The notes under the pieces were generated by a model that was given only the letters and a program-made list of their open reading frames with translations, was not told where the DNA came from and made no database searches. A program made the position numbers and the translations under genes. Shown here in pieces: positions 32,528 through 46,700 of a DNA stretch of 64,000 bases. Where the stretch lies: contig CALYMY010000059.1 of assembly GCA_944548615.1 (NCBI GenBank), forward strand, positions 1-64,000. The letters run 5' to 3'. Position 1 is the stretch's first letter; each line of letters opens with the position of its first letter. Source of the stretch: Micropterix aruncella (Eukaryota; Arthropoda; Insecta; Lepidoptera; Micropterigidae).

Positions 32528-32654
32528 GGGTTAGCTCCCGACGAGGGAACTCCTCAACGGTCAACCGTAGAGACGTGAAATTTGGTATAGCCATTCCATT
32601 ATGTTGGCAATTACTAAGTTCCACCATGACATGGCTGCTGCACCCAGGGTTGGG
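32528..32654 (+). repeat. 119-bp satellite, one copy between opposed 33-bp blocks
   Basis: A single 119-bp unit (gttagctcccgacgagggaa ... ctgctgcacccagggttgg) sits exactly at the point where the 33-bp array changes orientation. Confidence 0.9.
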
Positions 32655-34896
32655 TACAAATTTGACATTTGGTTCGAAATTTGAATTTTCAAATCTGACA
32701 GTTGGTTCGAAATTTGAATTTTCAAATTTGACAGTTGGTTCGAAATTTGAATTTTCAAATTTGACAGTTGGTTCGAAATTTAAATTTTCAAATCTAGCAG
32801 TTGGTTCGAAATTTGAATTTTCAAATGTGACAGTTGGTTCGAAATTTGAATTTTCTAATCTGACAGTTGGTTCGAAATTTGAATTTTCAAATTTGACAGT
32901 TGGTTCGAAATTTGAATTATCAAATGTGACAGTTGGTTCGAAATTTGAATTTTCAAATTTGACAGTTGGTTCGAAATTTGAATTTTCAAATCTGACAGTT
33001 GGTTCGAAATTTGAATTTTCAAATCTGACAGTTGGTTCGAAATTTGAATTTTCAAATTTGACAGTTGGTTCGAAATATGAATTTTCAAATCTGACAGTCG
33101 GTTCGAAATTTGAATTTTCAAATCTGACAGTTGGTTCGAAATATGAATTTTCAAATTTGACAGTTCGTTCGAAATTTGAATTTTCAAATTTGACAGTTGG
33201 TTCGAAATTTGAATTTTCAAATCTGACAGTTGGTTCGAAATTTGAATTTTCAAATTTGACAGTTGGTTCGAAATTTGAATTTTCAAATCTGACAGTTGGT
33301 TCGAAATTTGAATTTTCAAATTTGACAGTTGGTTCGAAATTTGAATTTTCAAATCTGACAGTTGGTTCGAAATTTGAATTTTCAAATTTGACAGTTGGTT
33401 CGAAATTCAAATTTTCAAATCTGACAGTTGGTTCGAAATTTGAATTTTCAAATTTGACAGTTGGTTCGAAATTCAAATTTTCAAATGTGACAGTTGGTTC
33501 GAAATTTCAATTTTCAAATCTGACAGTTGGTTCGAAATTTGAATTTTCAAATTTGACAGTTGGTTCGAAATTTGAATTTTCAAATTTGACAGTTGGTTCG
33601 ACATTTGAATTTTCAAATCTGACAGTTGGTTCGAAATTTAAATTTTCAAATTTGACAGTTGGTTCGAAATACGAATTTTCAAATTTGACAGTTGGTTCGA
33701 AATTTGAATTTTCAAATCTGACAGTTGGTTCGAAATTTGAATTTTCAAATTTGACAGATGGTTCGAAATTTGAATTTTCAAATCTGACAGTTGGTTCGAA
33801 ATTTGAATTTTCAAATTTGACAGTTGGTTCGAAATTCAAATTTTCAAATCTGACAGTTGGTTCGAAATTTGAATTTTCAAATGTGACAGTTGGTTTGAAA
33901 TTCGAATTTTCAAATCTGACAGTTGGTTCGAAATTTGAATTTTCAAATTTGACAGTTGGTTCGAAATTTGAATTTTCAAATCTGACAGTTGGTTCGAAAT
34001 TTGAATTTTCAAATTTGACAGTTGGTTCGAAATTTGAATTTTCAAATTTGACAGTTGGTTCGACATTTGAATTTTCAAATCTGACAGTTGGTTCGAAATT
34101 TGAATTTTCAAATTTGACAGTTGGTTCGAAATTCGAATTTTCAAATCTGACAGTTGGTTCGAAATTTGAATTATCAAATCTGACAGTTGGTTCGAAATAT
34201 GAATTTTCAAATTTGACAGTTCGTTCGAAATTTGAATTTTCAAATCTGACAGTTGGTTCGAAATTTGAATTTTCAAATTTGACAGTTGGTTCGAAATTTG
34301 AATTTTCAAATCTGAGAGTTGGTTCGAAATTTGAATTTTCAAATTTGACAGTTGGTTCGAAATTCAAATTTTCAAATCTGACAGTTGGTTCGAAATTTGA
34401 ATTTTCAAATTTGACAGTCGGTTCGAAATATGACAGTCGGATCGAAATTTGAATTTTCAAATCTGACAGTTGGTTCGAAATTTGAATTTTCAAATTTGAC
34501 AGTTCGTTCGAAATTTGAATTTTCAAATCTGACAGTTGGTTCGAAATTTGAATTTTCAAATTTGACAGTTGGTTCGAAATTTGAATTTTCTAATCTGACA
34601 GTTGGTTCGAAATTTGAATTTTCAAATTTGACAGTTGGTTCGAAATTTGAATTTTCAAATGTGACAGTTGGTTCGAAATTTGAATTTTCAAATTTGACAG
34701 TTGGTTCGAAATTTGAATTTTCAAATTTGACAGTTGGTTCGAAATTTGAATTTTCAAATCTGACAGTTGGTTCGAAATTTGAATTTTCAAATTTGACAGT
34801 TGGTTCGAAATTCAAATTTTCAAATCTGACAGTTGGTTCGAAATTTGAATTTTCAAATTTGACAGTCGGTTCGAAATATGACAGTCGGATCGACGG
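32655..34896 (+). repeat. 33-bp satellite, forward block
   Basis: About 68 monomers. Two monomer types, with caaatctgacag and with caaatttgacag, tend to alternate, giving a 66-bp dimer rhythm. The block ends with a distinctive truncated variant (gaaatatgacagtcggatcg) that recurs at the other block ends. Confidence 0.95.
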
Positions 34897-35231
34897 ATGA
34901 CATGGCTGCTGCACCCAGGGTTGGCACCCGACGAGGGAACTCCTCAACGGTCAACCGTAGAGACGTGAAATTTGGTATAGGCATTCCATTATGATGGCAA
35001 TTACTAAGTTCCACCATAACATGGCTGCTGCACCCAGGGTTGGCTCCCGACGAGGGAACTCCTCAACGGTCAATCGTAGAGACGTGAAATTTGGTATAGG
35101 CATTCCATTATGATGGCAATGACTAAGTTCCACCATGACATGGCTGCTGCACCCAGGGTTAGCTCCCGACGAGGGAACTCCTCAACGGTCAACCGTAGAG
35201 ACGTGAAATTTGGTATAGCCATTCCATTATG
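34897..35231 (+). repeat. 119-bp satellite run (2.8 units)
   Basis: Starts within the unit at atgacatggctgctgcaccc and ends within the unit at gccattccattatg. Near-identical runs occur 8503 and 13901 bases downstream. Confidence 0.9.
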
Positions 35232-38200
35232 TTTCGAAATTTGAATTTTCAAATTTGACAGTTGGTTCGAAATTTGAATTTTCAAATCTGACAGTTGGTT
35301 CGAAATTTGAATTTTCAAATTTGACAGTTGGTTCGAAATTCAAATTTTCAAATCTGACAGTTGGTTCGAAATTTGAATTTTCAAATTTGACAGTTGGTTC
35401 GAAATTCAAATTTTCAAATGTGACAGTTGGTTCGAAATTTCAATTTTCAAATCTGACAGTTGGTTCGAAATTTGAATTTTCAAATTTGACAGTTGGTTCG
35501 AAATTTGAATTTTCAAATTTGACAGTTGGTTCGACATTTGAATTTTCAAATCTGACAGTTGGTTCGAAATTTGAATTTTCAAATCTGACAGTTGGTTCGA
35601 AATTTGAATTTTCAAATTTGACAGTTGGTTCGAAATATGAATTTTCAAATCTGACAGTCGGTTCGAAATTTGAATTTTCAAATCTGACAGTTGGTTCGAA
35701 ATATGAATTTTCAAATTTGACAGTTCGTTCGAAATTTGAATTTTCAAATTTGACAGTTGGTTCGAAATTTGAATTTTCAAATCTGACAGTTGGTTCGAAA
35801 TTTGAATTTTCAAATTTGACAGTTGGTTCGAAATTTGAATTTTCAAATCTGACAGTTGGTTCGAAATTTGAATTTTCAAATTTGACAGTTGGTTCGAAAT
35901 TTGAATTTTCAAATCTGACAGTTGGTTCGAAATTTGAATTTTCAAATTTCACAGTTGGTTCGAAATTCAAATTTTCAAATCTGACAGTTGGTTCGAAATT
36001 TGAATTTTCAAATTTGACAGTTGGTTCGAAATTCAAATTTTCAAATGTGACAGTTGGTTCGAAATTTCAATTTTCAAATCTGACAGTTGGTTCGAAATTT
36101 GAATTTTCAAATTTGACAGTTGGTTCGAAATTTGAATTTTCAAATTTGACAGTTGGTTCGACATTTGAATTTTCAAATCTGACAGTTGGTTCGAAATTTA
36201 AATTTTCAAATTTGACAGTTGGTTCGAAATACGAATTTTCAAATTTGACAGTTGGTTCGAAATTTGAATTTTCAAATCTGACAGTTGGTTCGAAATTTGA
36301 ATTTTCAAATTTGACAGATGGTTCGAAATTTGAATTTTCAAATCTGACAGTTGGTTCGAAATTTGAATTTTCAAATTTGACAGTTGGTTCGAAATTCAAA
36401 TTTTCAAATCTGACAGTTGGTTCGAAATTTGAATTTTCAAATGTGACAGTTGGTTTGAAATTCGAATTTTCAAATCTGACAGTTGGTTCGAAATTTGAAT
36501 TTTCAAATTTCACAGTTGGTTCGAAATTTGAATTTTCAAATCTGACAGTTGGTTCGAAATTTGAATTTTCAAATTTGACAGTTGGTTCGAAATTTGAATT
36601 TTCAAATTTGACAGTTGGTTCGACATTTGAATTTTCAAATCTGACAGTTGGTTCGAAATTTGAATTTTCAAATTTGACAGTTGGTTCGAAATTCGAATTT
36701 TCAAATCTGACAGTTGGTTCGAAATTTGAATTATCAAATCTGACAGTTGGTTCGAAATTCAAATATTCAAATCTGACAGTTGGTTCGAAATTTGAATTTT
36801 GAAATGTTACAGTTGGTTCGAAATTTCAATTTTCAAATGTGACAGTTGGTTTGAAATTTGAATTTTCAAATTTGACAGTTGGTTCGAAATTTGAATTTTC
36901 AAATTTGACAGTTGGTTCGAAATATGAATTTTCAAATCTGACAGTCGGTTCGAAATTTGAATTTTCAAATCTGACAGTTGGTTTGAAATTTGAATTTTCA
37001 AATTTGACAGTTCGTTCGAAATTTGAATTTTCAAATCTGACAGTTGGTTCGAAATTTGAATTTTCAAATTTGACAGTTGGTTCGAAATTTGAATTTTCTA
37101 ATCTGACAGTTGGTTCGAAATTTGAATTTTCAAATCTGACAGTTGGTTCGAAATTTGAATTTTCAAATGTGACAGTTGGTTCGAAATTTGAATTTTCAAA
37201 TTTGACAGTTGGTTCGAAATTTGAATTTTCAAATCTGACAGTTGGTTCGAAATTTGAATTTTCAAATCTGACAGTTGGTTCGAAATTTGAATTTTCAAAT
37301 TTGACAGTTGGTTCGAAATTTGAATTTTCAAATCTGACAGTTGGTTCGAAATTTGAATTTTCAAATTTGACAGTTGGTTCGAAATTTGAATTTTCAAATC
37401 TGACAGTTGGTTCGAAATTTGAATTTTCAAATTTGACAGTTGGTTCGAAATTCAAATTTTCAAATCTGACAGTTGGTTCGAAATTTGAATTTTCAAATGT
37501 GACAGTTGGTTTGAAATTTGAATTTTCAAATCTGACAGTTGGTTCGAAATTTGAATTTTCAAATTTGACAGTTGGTTCGACATTTGAATTTTCAAATCTG
37601 ACAGTTGGTTCGAAATTTGAATTTTCAAATTTGACAGTTGGTTCGAAATTCGAATTTTCAAATCTGACAGTTGGTTCGAAATTTGAATTATCAAATCTGA
37701 CAGTTGGTTCGAAATTCAAATATTCAAATCTGACAGTTGGTTCGAAATTTGAATTTTGAAATGTTACAGTTGGTTCGAAATTTCAATTTTCAAATGTGAC
37801 AGTTGGTTTGAAATTTGAATTTTCAAATTTGACAGTTGGTTCGAAATTTGAATTTTCAAATCTGACAGTTGGTTCGAAATTTGAATTTTCAAATTTGACA
37901 GTTGGTTCGAAATTTGAATTTTCAAATCTGACAGTTGGTTCGAAATTTGAATTTTCAAATTTGACAGTTGGTTCGAAATTCAAATTTTCAAATCTGACAG
38001 TTGGTTCGAAATTTGAATTTTCAAATGTGACAGTTGGTTCGAAATTTGAATTTTCAAATCTGACAGTTGGTTCGAAATTTGAATTTTCAAATTTGACAGT
38101 TGGTTCGAAATTTGAATTTTCAAATCTGACAGTTGGTTCGAAATTCGAATTTTCAAATCTGACAGTTGGTTCGAAATTTGAATTATCAAATCTGACAGTT

Positions 38201-38531
38201 GGTTCGAAATTCAAATATTCAAATCTGACAGTTGGTTCGAAATTTGAATTTTGAAATGTTACAGTTGGTTCGAAATTTCAATTTTCAAATCTGACAGTTG
38301 GTTCGAAATTTGAATTTTCAAATTTGACAGTTGGTTCGAAATTCAAATTTTCAAATCTGACAGTCGGTTCGAAATTTGAATGTTCAAATTTGACAGTTGG
38401 TTCGAAATTTGAATTTTCAAATCTGACAGTTGGTTCGAAATTTGAATTTTCAAATTTGACAGTTGGTTCGAAATTTGAATTTTCAAATCTGACAGTCGGT
38501 TCGAAATTTGAATTTTCAAATTTGACATTTG
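35232..38531 (+). repeat. 33-bp satellite, forward block (about 100 monomers)
   Basis: Same monomer family. The block is repeated almost unchanged at +13901 (49133-52432), and much of it at +8503. Confidence 0.95.
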
Positions 38532-38968
38532 GTGAAATTTGGTATAGGCATTCCATTATGATGGCAATTACTAAGTTCCACCATGACATGGCTGCTGCAC
38601 CCAGGGTTGGCTCCCGACGAGGGAACTCCTCAACGGTCAACCGTAGAGACGTGAAATTTGGTATAGGCATTCCATTATGATGGCAATTACTAAGTTCCAC
38701 CATAACATGGCTGCTGCACCCAGGGTTGGCTCCCGACGAGGGAACTCCTCAATGGTCAATCGTAGAGACGTGAAATTTGGTATAGGCATTCCATTATGAT
38801 GGCAATGACTAAGTTCCACCATGACATGGCTGCTGCACCCAGGGTTAGCTCCCGACGAGGGAACTCCTCAACGGTCAACCGTAGAGACGTGAAATTTGGT
38901 ATAGCCATTTCATTATGTTGGCAATTACTAAGTTCCACCATGACATGGCTGCTGCACCCAGGGTTGGG
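38532..38968 (+). repeat. 119-bp satellite run (3.7 units)
   Basis: Joined to the 33-mer at a shared gaaatttgg stretch on the left and at gttgggtacaaatttgac on the right. Confidence 0.9.
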
Positions 38969-41900
38969 TACAAATTTGACATTTGGTTCGAAATTTGAAT
39001 TTTCAAATCTGACAGTTGGTTCGAAATTTGAATTTTCAAATTTGACAGTTGGTTCGAAATTTGAATTTTCAAATTTGACAGTTGGTTCGAAATTTAAATT
39101 TTCAAATCTAGCAGTTGGTTCGAAATTTGAATTTTCAAATGTGACAGTTGGTTCGAAATTTGAATTTTCTAATCTGACAGTTGGTTCGAAATTTGAATTT
39201 TCAAATTTGACAGTTGGCTCGAAATTTGAATTTTCAAATGTGACAGTTGGTTCGAAATTTGAATTTTCAAATTTGACAGTTGGTTCGAAATTTGAATTTT
39301 CAAATCTGACAGTTGGTTCGAAATTTGAATTTTCAAATCTGACAGTTGGTTCGAAATTTGAATTTTCAAATTTGACAGTTGGTTCGAAATTTGAATTTTT
39401 AAATTTGACAGTTCGTTCGAAATTTGAATTTTCAAATCTGACAGTTGGTTCGAAATATGAATTTTCAAATTTGACAGTTCGTTCGAAATTTGAATTTTCA
39501 AATCTGACAGTTGGTTCGAAATTTGAATTTTCAAATCTGACAGTTGGTTCGAACTTTGAATTTTCAAATTTGACAGTTGGTTCGAAATTTGAATTTTCAA
39601 ATCTGACAGTTGGTTCGAAATTTGAATTTTCAAATTTGACAGTTGGTTCGAAATTCAAATTTTCAAATCTGACAGTTGGTTCGAAATTTGAATTTTCAAA
39701 TTTGACAGTCGGTTCGAAATATGACAGTCGGATCGAAATTTGAATTTTCAAATCTGACAGTTGGTTCGAAATTTGAATTTTCAAATTTGACAGTTCGTTC
39801 GAAATTTGAATTTTCAAATCTGACAGTTGGTTCGAAATTTGAATTTTCAAATTTGACAGTTGGTTCGAAATTTGAATTTTCTAATCTGACAGTTGGTTCG
39901 AAATTTGAATTTTCAAATTTGACAGTTGGTTCGAAATTTGAATTTTCAAATGTGACAGTTGGTTCGAAATTTGAATTTTCAAATTTGACAGTTGGTTCGA
40001 AATTTGAATTTTCAAATCTGACAGTTGGTTCGAAATTTGAATTTTCAAATTTGACAGTTGGTTCGAAATTTGAATTTTCAAATCTGACAGTTGGTTCGAA
40101 ATTTGAATTTTCAAATTTGACAGTTGGTTCGAAATTCAAATTTTCAAATCTGACAGTTGGTTCGAAATTTGAATTTTCAAATTTGACAGTTGGTTCGAAA
40201 TTCAAATTTTCAAATGTGACAGTTGGTTCGAAATTTCAATTTTCAAATCTGACAGTTGGTTCGAAATTTGAATTTTCAAATTTGACAGTTGGTTCAAAAT
40301 TTGAATTTTCAAATTTGACAGTTGGTTCGACATTTGAATTTTCAAATCTGACAGTTGGTTCGAAATTTAAATTTTCAAATTTGACAATTGGTTCGAAATT
40401 CGAATTTTCAAATTTGACAGTTGGTTCGAAATTTGAATTTTCAAATCTGACAGTTGGTTCGAAATTTGAATTTTCAAATTTGACAGTTGGTTCGAAATTT
40501 GAATTTTCAAATCTGACAGTTGGTTCGAAATTTGAATTTTCAAATTTGTCAGTTGGTTCGAAATATGAATTTTCAAATCTGACAGTCGGTTCGAAATTTG
40601 AATTTTCAAATCTGACAGTTGGTTCGAAATTTGAATTTGACAGTTCGTTCGAAATTTGAATTTTCAAATCTGACAGTTGGTTCGAAATTTGAATTTTCAA
40701 ATTTGACAGTTGGTTCGAAATTTGAATTTTCTAATCTGACAGTTGGTTCGAAATTTGAATTTTCAAATCTGACAGTTGGTTCGAAATTTGAATTTTCAAA
40801 TGTGACAGTTGGTTCGAAATTTGAATTTTCAAATTTGACAGTTGGTTCGAAATTTGAATTTTCAAATCTGACAGTTGGTTCGAAATTTGAATTTTCAAAT
40901 CTGACAGTTGGTTCGAAATTTGAATTTTCAAATTTGACAGTTGGTTCGAAATTTGAATTTTCAAATCTGACAGTTGGTTCGAAATTTGAATTTTCAAATT
41001 TGACAGTTGGTTCGAAATTTGAATTTTCAAATCTGACAGTTGGTTCGAAATTTGAATTTTCAAATTCGACAGTTGGTTCGAAATTCAAATTTTCAAATTT
41101 GACAGTTGGTTCGACATTTGAATTTTCAAATCTGACAGTTGGTTCGAAATTTGAATTTTCAAATTTGACAGTTGGTTCGAAATTCGAATTTTCAAATCTG
41201 ACAGTTGGTTCGAAATTTGAATTATCAAATCTGACAGTTGGTTCGAAATTCAAATATTCAAATCTGACAGTTGGTTCGAAATTTGAATTTTGAAATGTTA
41301 CAGTTGGTTCGAAATTTCAATTTTCAAATCTGACAGTTGGTTCGAAATTTGAATTTTCAAATTTGACAGTTGGTTCGAAATTTGAATTTTCAAATCTGAC
41401 AGTTGGTACGAAATTTGAATTTTCAAATTTGACAGTTGGTTCGAAATTTGAATTTTCAAATCTGACAGTTGGTTCGAAATTTGAATTTTCAAATTTGACA
41501 GTTGGTTCGAAATTCAAATTTTCAAATCTGACAGTTGGTTCGAAATTTGAATTTTCAAATGTGACAGTTGGTTCGAAATTTGAATTTTCAAATCTGACAG
41601 TTGGTTCGAAATTTGAATTTTCAAATCTGACAGTTGGTTCAAAATTTGAATTTTCAAATCTGACAGTTGGTTCGAAATTTGAATTTTCAAATGTGACAGT
41701 TGGTTCGAAATTTCAATTTTCAAATCTGACAGTTGGTTCGAAATTTGAATTTTCAAATTTGACAGTTGGTTCGAAATTTGAATTTTCAAATCAGACAGTT
41801 GGTTCGAAATTTGAATTTTCAAATTTGACAGTTGGTTCGAAATTTGAATTTTCAAATCTGACAGTTGGTTCGAAATTTGAATTTTCAAATTTGACAGTTG

Positions 41901-43399
41901 GTTCGAAATTCAAATTTTCAAATCTGACAGTTGGTTCGAAATTTGAATTTTCAAATTTGACAGTTGGTTCGAAATTCAAATTTTCAAATGTGACAGTTGG
42001 TTCGAAATTTCAATTTTCAAATCTGACAGTTGGTTCGAAATTTGAATTTTCAAATTTGACAGTTGGTTCGAAATTTGAATTTTCAAATTTGACAGTTGGT
42101 TCGACATTTGAATTTTCAAATCTGACAGTTGGTTCGAAATTTAAATTTTCAAATTTGACAGTTGGTTCGAAATACGAATTTTCAAATTTGACAGTTGGTT
42201 CGAAATTTGAATTTTCAAATCTGACAGTTGGTTCGAAATTTGAATTTTCAAATTTGACAGATGGTTCGAAATTTGAATTTTCAAATCTGACAGTTGGTTC
42301 GAAATTTGAATTTTCAAATTTGACAGTTGGTTCGAAATTCAAATTTTCAAATCTGACAGTTGGTTCGAAATTTGAATTTTCAAATGTGACAGTTGGTTTG
42401 AAATTCGAATTTTCAAATCTGACAGTTGGTTCGAAATTTGAATTTTCAAATTTGACAGTTGGTTCGAAATTTGAATTTTCAAATCTGACAGTTGGTTCGA
42501 AATTTGAATTTTCAAATTTGACAGTTGGTTCGAAATTTGAATTTTCAAATTTGACAGTTGGTTCGACATTTGAATTTTCAAATCTGACAGTTGGTTCGAA
42601 ATTTGAATTTTCAAATTTGACAGTTGGTTCGAAATTCGAATTTTCAAATCTGACAGTTGGTTCGAAATTTGAATTATCAAATCTGACAGTTGGTTCGAAA
42701 TATGAATTTTCAAATTTGACAGTTCGTTCGAAATTTGAATTTTCAAATCTGACAGTTGGTTCGAAATTTGAATTTTCAAATTTGACAGTTGGTTCGAAAT
42801 TTGAATTTTCAAATCTGAGAGTTGGTTCGAAATTTGAATTTTCAAATTTGACAGTTGGTTCGAAATTCAAATTTTCAAATCTGACAGTTGGTTCGAAATT
42901 TGAATTTTCAAATTTGACAGTCGGTTCGAAATATGACAGTCGGATCGAAATTTGAATTTTCAAATCTGACAGTTGGTTCGAAATTTGAATTTTCAAATTT
43001 GACAGTTCGTTCGAAATTTGAATTTTCAAATCTGACAGTTGGTTCGAAATTTGAATTTTCAAATTTGACAGTTGGTTCGAAATTTGAATTTTCTAATCTG
43101 ACAGTTGGTTCGAAATTTGAATTTTCAAATTTGACAGTTGGTTCGAAATTTGAATTTTCAAATGTGACAGTTGGTTCGAAATTTGAATTTTCAAATTTGA
43201 CAGTTGGTTCGAAATTTGAATTTTCAAATTTGACAGTTGGTTCGAAATTTGAATTTTCAAATCTGACAGTTGGTTCGAAATTTGAATTTTCAAATTTGAC
43301 AGTTGGTTCGAAATTCAAATTTTCAAATCTGACAGTTGGTTCGAAATTTGAATTTTCAAATTTGACAGTCGGTTCGAAATATGACAGTCGGATCGACGG
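38969..43399 (+). repeat. 33-bp satellite, forward block (about 134 monomers)
   Basis: Its start repeats the start of the 32655 block (distance 6314). The part from 41298 onward starts a 5398-bp tandem segment. Confidence 0.95.
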
Positions 43400-43734
43400 A
43401 TGACATGGCTGCTGCACCCAGGGTTGGCTCCCGACGAGGGAACTCCTCAACGGTCAACCGTAGAGACGTGAAATTTGGTATAGGCATTCCATTATGATGG
43501 CAATTACTAAGTTCCACCATAACATGGCTGCTGCACCCAGGGTTGGCTCCCGACGAGGGAACTCCTCAACGGTCAATCGTAGAGACGTGAAATTTGGTAT
43601 AGGCATTCCATTATGATGGCAATGACTAAGTTCCACCATGACATGGCTGCTGCACCCAGGGTTAGCTCCCGACGAGGGAACTCCTCAACGGTCAACCGTA
43701 GAGACGTGAAATTTGGTATAGCCATTCCATTATG
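43400..43734 (+). repeat. 119-bp satellite run (2.8 units)
   Basis: Copy of 34897-35231 at +8503. Confidence 0.9.
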
Positions 43735-46700
43735 TTTCGAAATTTGAATTTTCAAATTTGACAGTTGGTTCGAAATTTGAATTTTCAAATCTGACAGTTG
43801 GTTCGAAATTTGAATTTTCAAATTTGACAGTTGGTTCGAAATTCAAATTTTCAAATCTGACGGTTGGTTCGAAATTTGAATTTTCAAATTTGACAGTTGG
43901 TTCGAAATTCAAATTTTCAAATGTGACAGTTGGTTCGAAATTTCAATTTTCAAATCTGACAGTTGGTTCGAAATTTGAATTTTCAAATTTGACAGTTGGT
44001 TCGAAATTTGAATTTTCAAATTTGACAGTTGGTTCGACATTTGAATTTTCAAATCTGACAGTTGGTTCGAAATTTGAATTTTCAAATCTGACAGTTGGTT
44101 CGAAATTTGAATTTTCAAATTTGACAGTTGGTTCGAAATATGAATTTTCAAATCTGACAGTCGGTTCGAAATTTGAATTTTCAAATCTGACAGTTGGTTC
44201 GAAATATGAATTTTCAAATTTGACAGTTCGTTCGAAATTTGAATTTTCAAATTTGACAGTTGGTTCGAAATTTGAATTTTCAAATCTGACAGTTGGTTCG
44301 AAATTTGAATTTTCAAATTTGACAGTTGGTTCGAAATTTGAATTTTCAAATCTGACAGTTGGTTCGAAATTTGAATTTTCAAATTTGACAGTTGGTTCGA
44401 AATTTGAATTTTCAAATCTGACAGTTGGTTCGAAATTTGAATTTTCAAATTTCACAGTTGGTTCGAAATTCAAATTTTCAAATCTGACAGTTGGTTCGAA
44501 ATTTGAATTTTCAAATTTGACAGTTGGTTCGAAATTCAAATTTTCAAATGTGACAGTTGGTTCGAAATTTCAATTTTCAAATCTGACAGTTGGTTCGAAA
44601 TTTGAATTTTCAAATTTGACAGTTGGTTCGAAATTTGAATTTTCAAATTTGACAGTTGGTTCGACATTTGAATTTTCAAATCTGACAGTTGGTTCGAAAT
44701 TTAAATTTTCAAATTTGACAGTTGGTTCGAAATACGAATTTTCAAATTTGACAGTTGGTTCGAAATTTGAATTTTCAAATCTGACAGTTGGTTCGAAATT
44801 TGAATTTTCAAATTTGACAGATGGTTCGAAATTTGAATTTTCAAATCTGACAGTTGGTTCGAAATTTGAATTTTCAAATTTGACAGTTGGTTCGAAATTC
44901 AAATTTTCAAATCTGACAGTTGGTTCGAAATTTGAATTTTCAAATGTGACAGTTGGTTTGAAATTCGAATTTTCAAATCTGACAGTTGGTTCGAAATTTG
45001 AATTTTCAAATTTGACAGTTGGTTCGAAATTTGAATTTTCAAATCTGACAGTTGGTTCGAAATTTGAATTTTCAAATTTGACAGTTGGTTCGAAATTTGA
45101 ATTTTCAAATTTGACAGTTGGTTCGACATTTGAATTTTCAAATCTGACAGTTGGTTCGAAATTTGAATTTTCAAATTTGACAGTTGGTTCGAAATTCGAA
45201 TTTTCAAATCTGACAGTTGGTTCGAAATTTGAATTATCAAATCTGACAGTTGGTTCGAAATTCAAATGTTCAAATCTGACAGTTGGTTCGAAATTTGAAT
45301 TTTGAAATGTTACAGTTGGTTCGAAATTTCAATTTTCAAATGTGACAGTTGGTTTGAAATTTGAATTTTCAAATTTGACAGTTGGTTCGAAATTTGAATT
45401 TTCAAATTTGACAGTTGGTTCGAAATATGAATTTTCAAATCTGACAGTCGGTTCGAAATTTGAATTTTCAAATCTGACAGTTGGTTTGAAATTTGAATTT
45501 TCAAATTTGACAGTTCGTTCGAAATTTGAATTTTCAAATCTGACAGTTGGTTCGAAATTTGAATTTTCAAATTTGACAGTTGGTTCGAAATTTGAATTTT
45601 CTAATCTGACAGTTGGTTCGAAATTTGAATTTTCAAATCTGACAGTTGGTTCGAAATTTGAATTTTCAAATGTGACAGTTGGTTCGAAATTTGAATTTTC
45701 AAATTTGACAGTTGGTTCGAAATTTGAATTTTCAAATCTGACAGTTGGTTCGAAATTTGAATTTTCAAATCTGACAGTTGGTTCGAAATTTGAATTTTCA
45801 AATTTGACAGTTGGTTCGAAATTTGAATTTTCAAATCTGACAGTTGGTTCGAAATTTGAATTTTCAAATTTGACAGTTGGTTCGAAATTTGAATTTTCAA
45901 ATCTGACAGTTGGTTCGAAATTTGAATTTTCAAATTTGACAGTTGGTTCGAAATTCAAATTTTCAAATCTGACAGTTGGTTCGAAATTTGAATTTTCAAA
46001 TGTGACAGTTGGTTTGAAATTTGAATTTTCAAATCTGACAGTTGGTTCGAAATTTGAATTTTCAAATTTGACAGTTGGTTCGACATTTGAATTTTCAAAT
46101 CTGACAGTTGGTTCGAAATTTGAATTTTCAAATTTGACAGTTGGTTCGAAATTCGAATTTTCAAATCTGACAGTTGGTTCGAAATTTGAATTATCAAATC
46201 TGACAGTTGGTTCGAAATTCAAATATTCAAATCTGACAGTTGGTTCGAAATTTGAATTTTGAAATGTTACAGTTGGTTCGAAATTTCAATTTTCAAATGT
46301 GACAGTTGGTTTGAAATTTGAATTTTCAAATTTGACAGTTGGTTCGAAATTTGAATTTTCAAATCTGACAGTTGGTTCGAAATTTGAATTTTCAAATTTG
46401 ACAGTTGGTTCGAAATTTGAATTTTCAAATCTGACAGTTGGTTCGAAATTTGAATTTTCAAATTTGACAGTTGGTTCGAAATTCAAATTTTCAAATCTGA
46501 CAGTTGGTTCGAAATTTGAATTTTCAAATGTGACAGTTGGTTCGAAATTTGAATTTTCAAATCTGACAGTTGGTTCGAAATTTGAATTTTCAAATTTGAC
46601 AGTTGGTTCGAAATTTGAATTTTCAAATCTGACAGTTGGTTCGAAATTCAAATATTCAAATCTGACAGTTGGTTCGAAATTTGAATTTTGAAATGTTACA

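Noticed and set aside
32575..34452. 625-codon open frame in the 33-bp satellite (and similar ones at 35255-36802, 41363-42955, 46761-48353, 49156-50703)
   Set aside because: The 33-base period equals 11 codons, so stop-free frames follow automatically on both strands; frames end wherever a monomer has an indel. No start context, signal or domain supports a gene.
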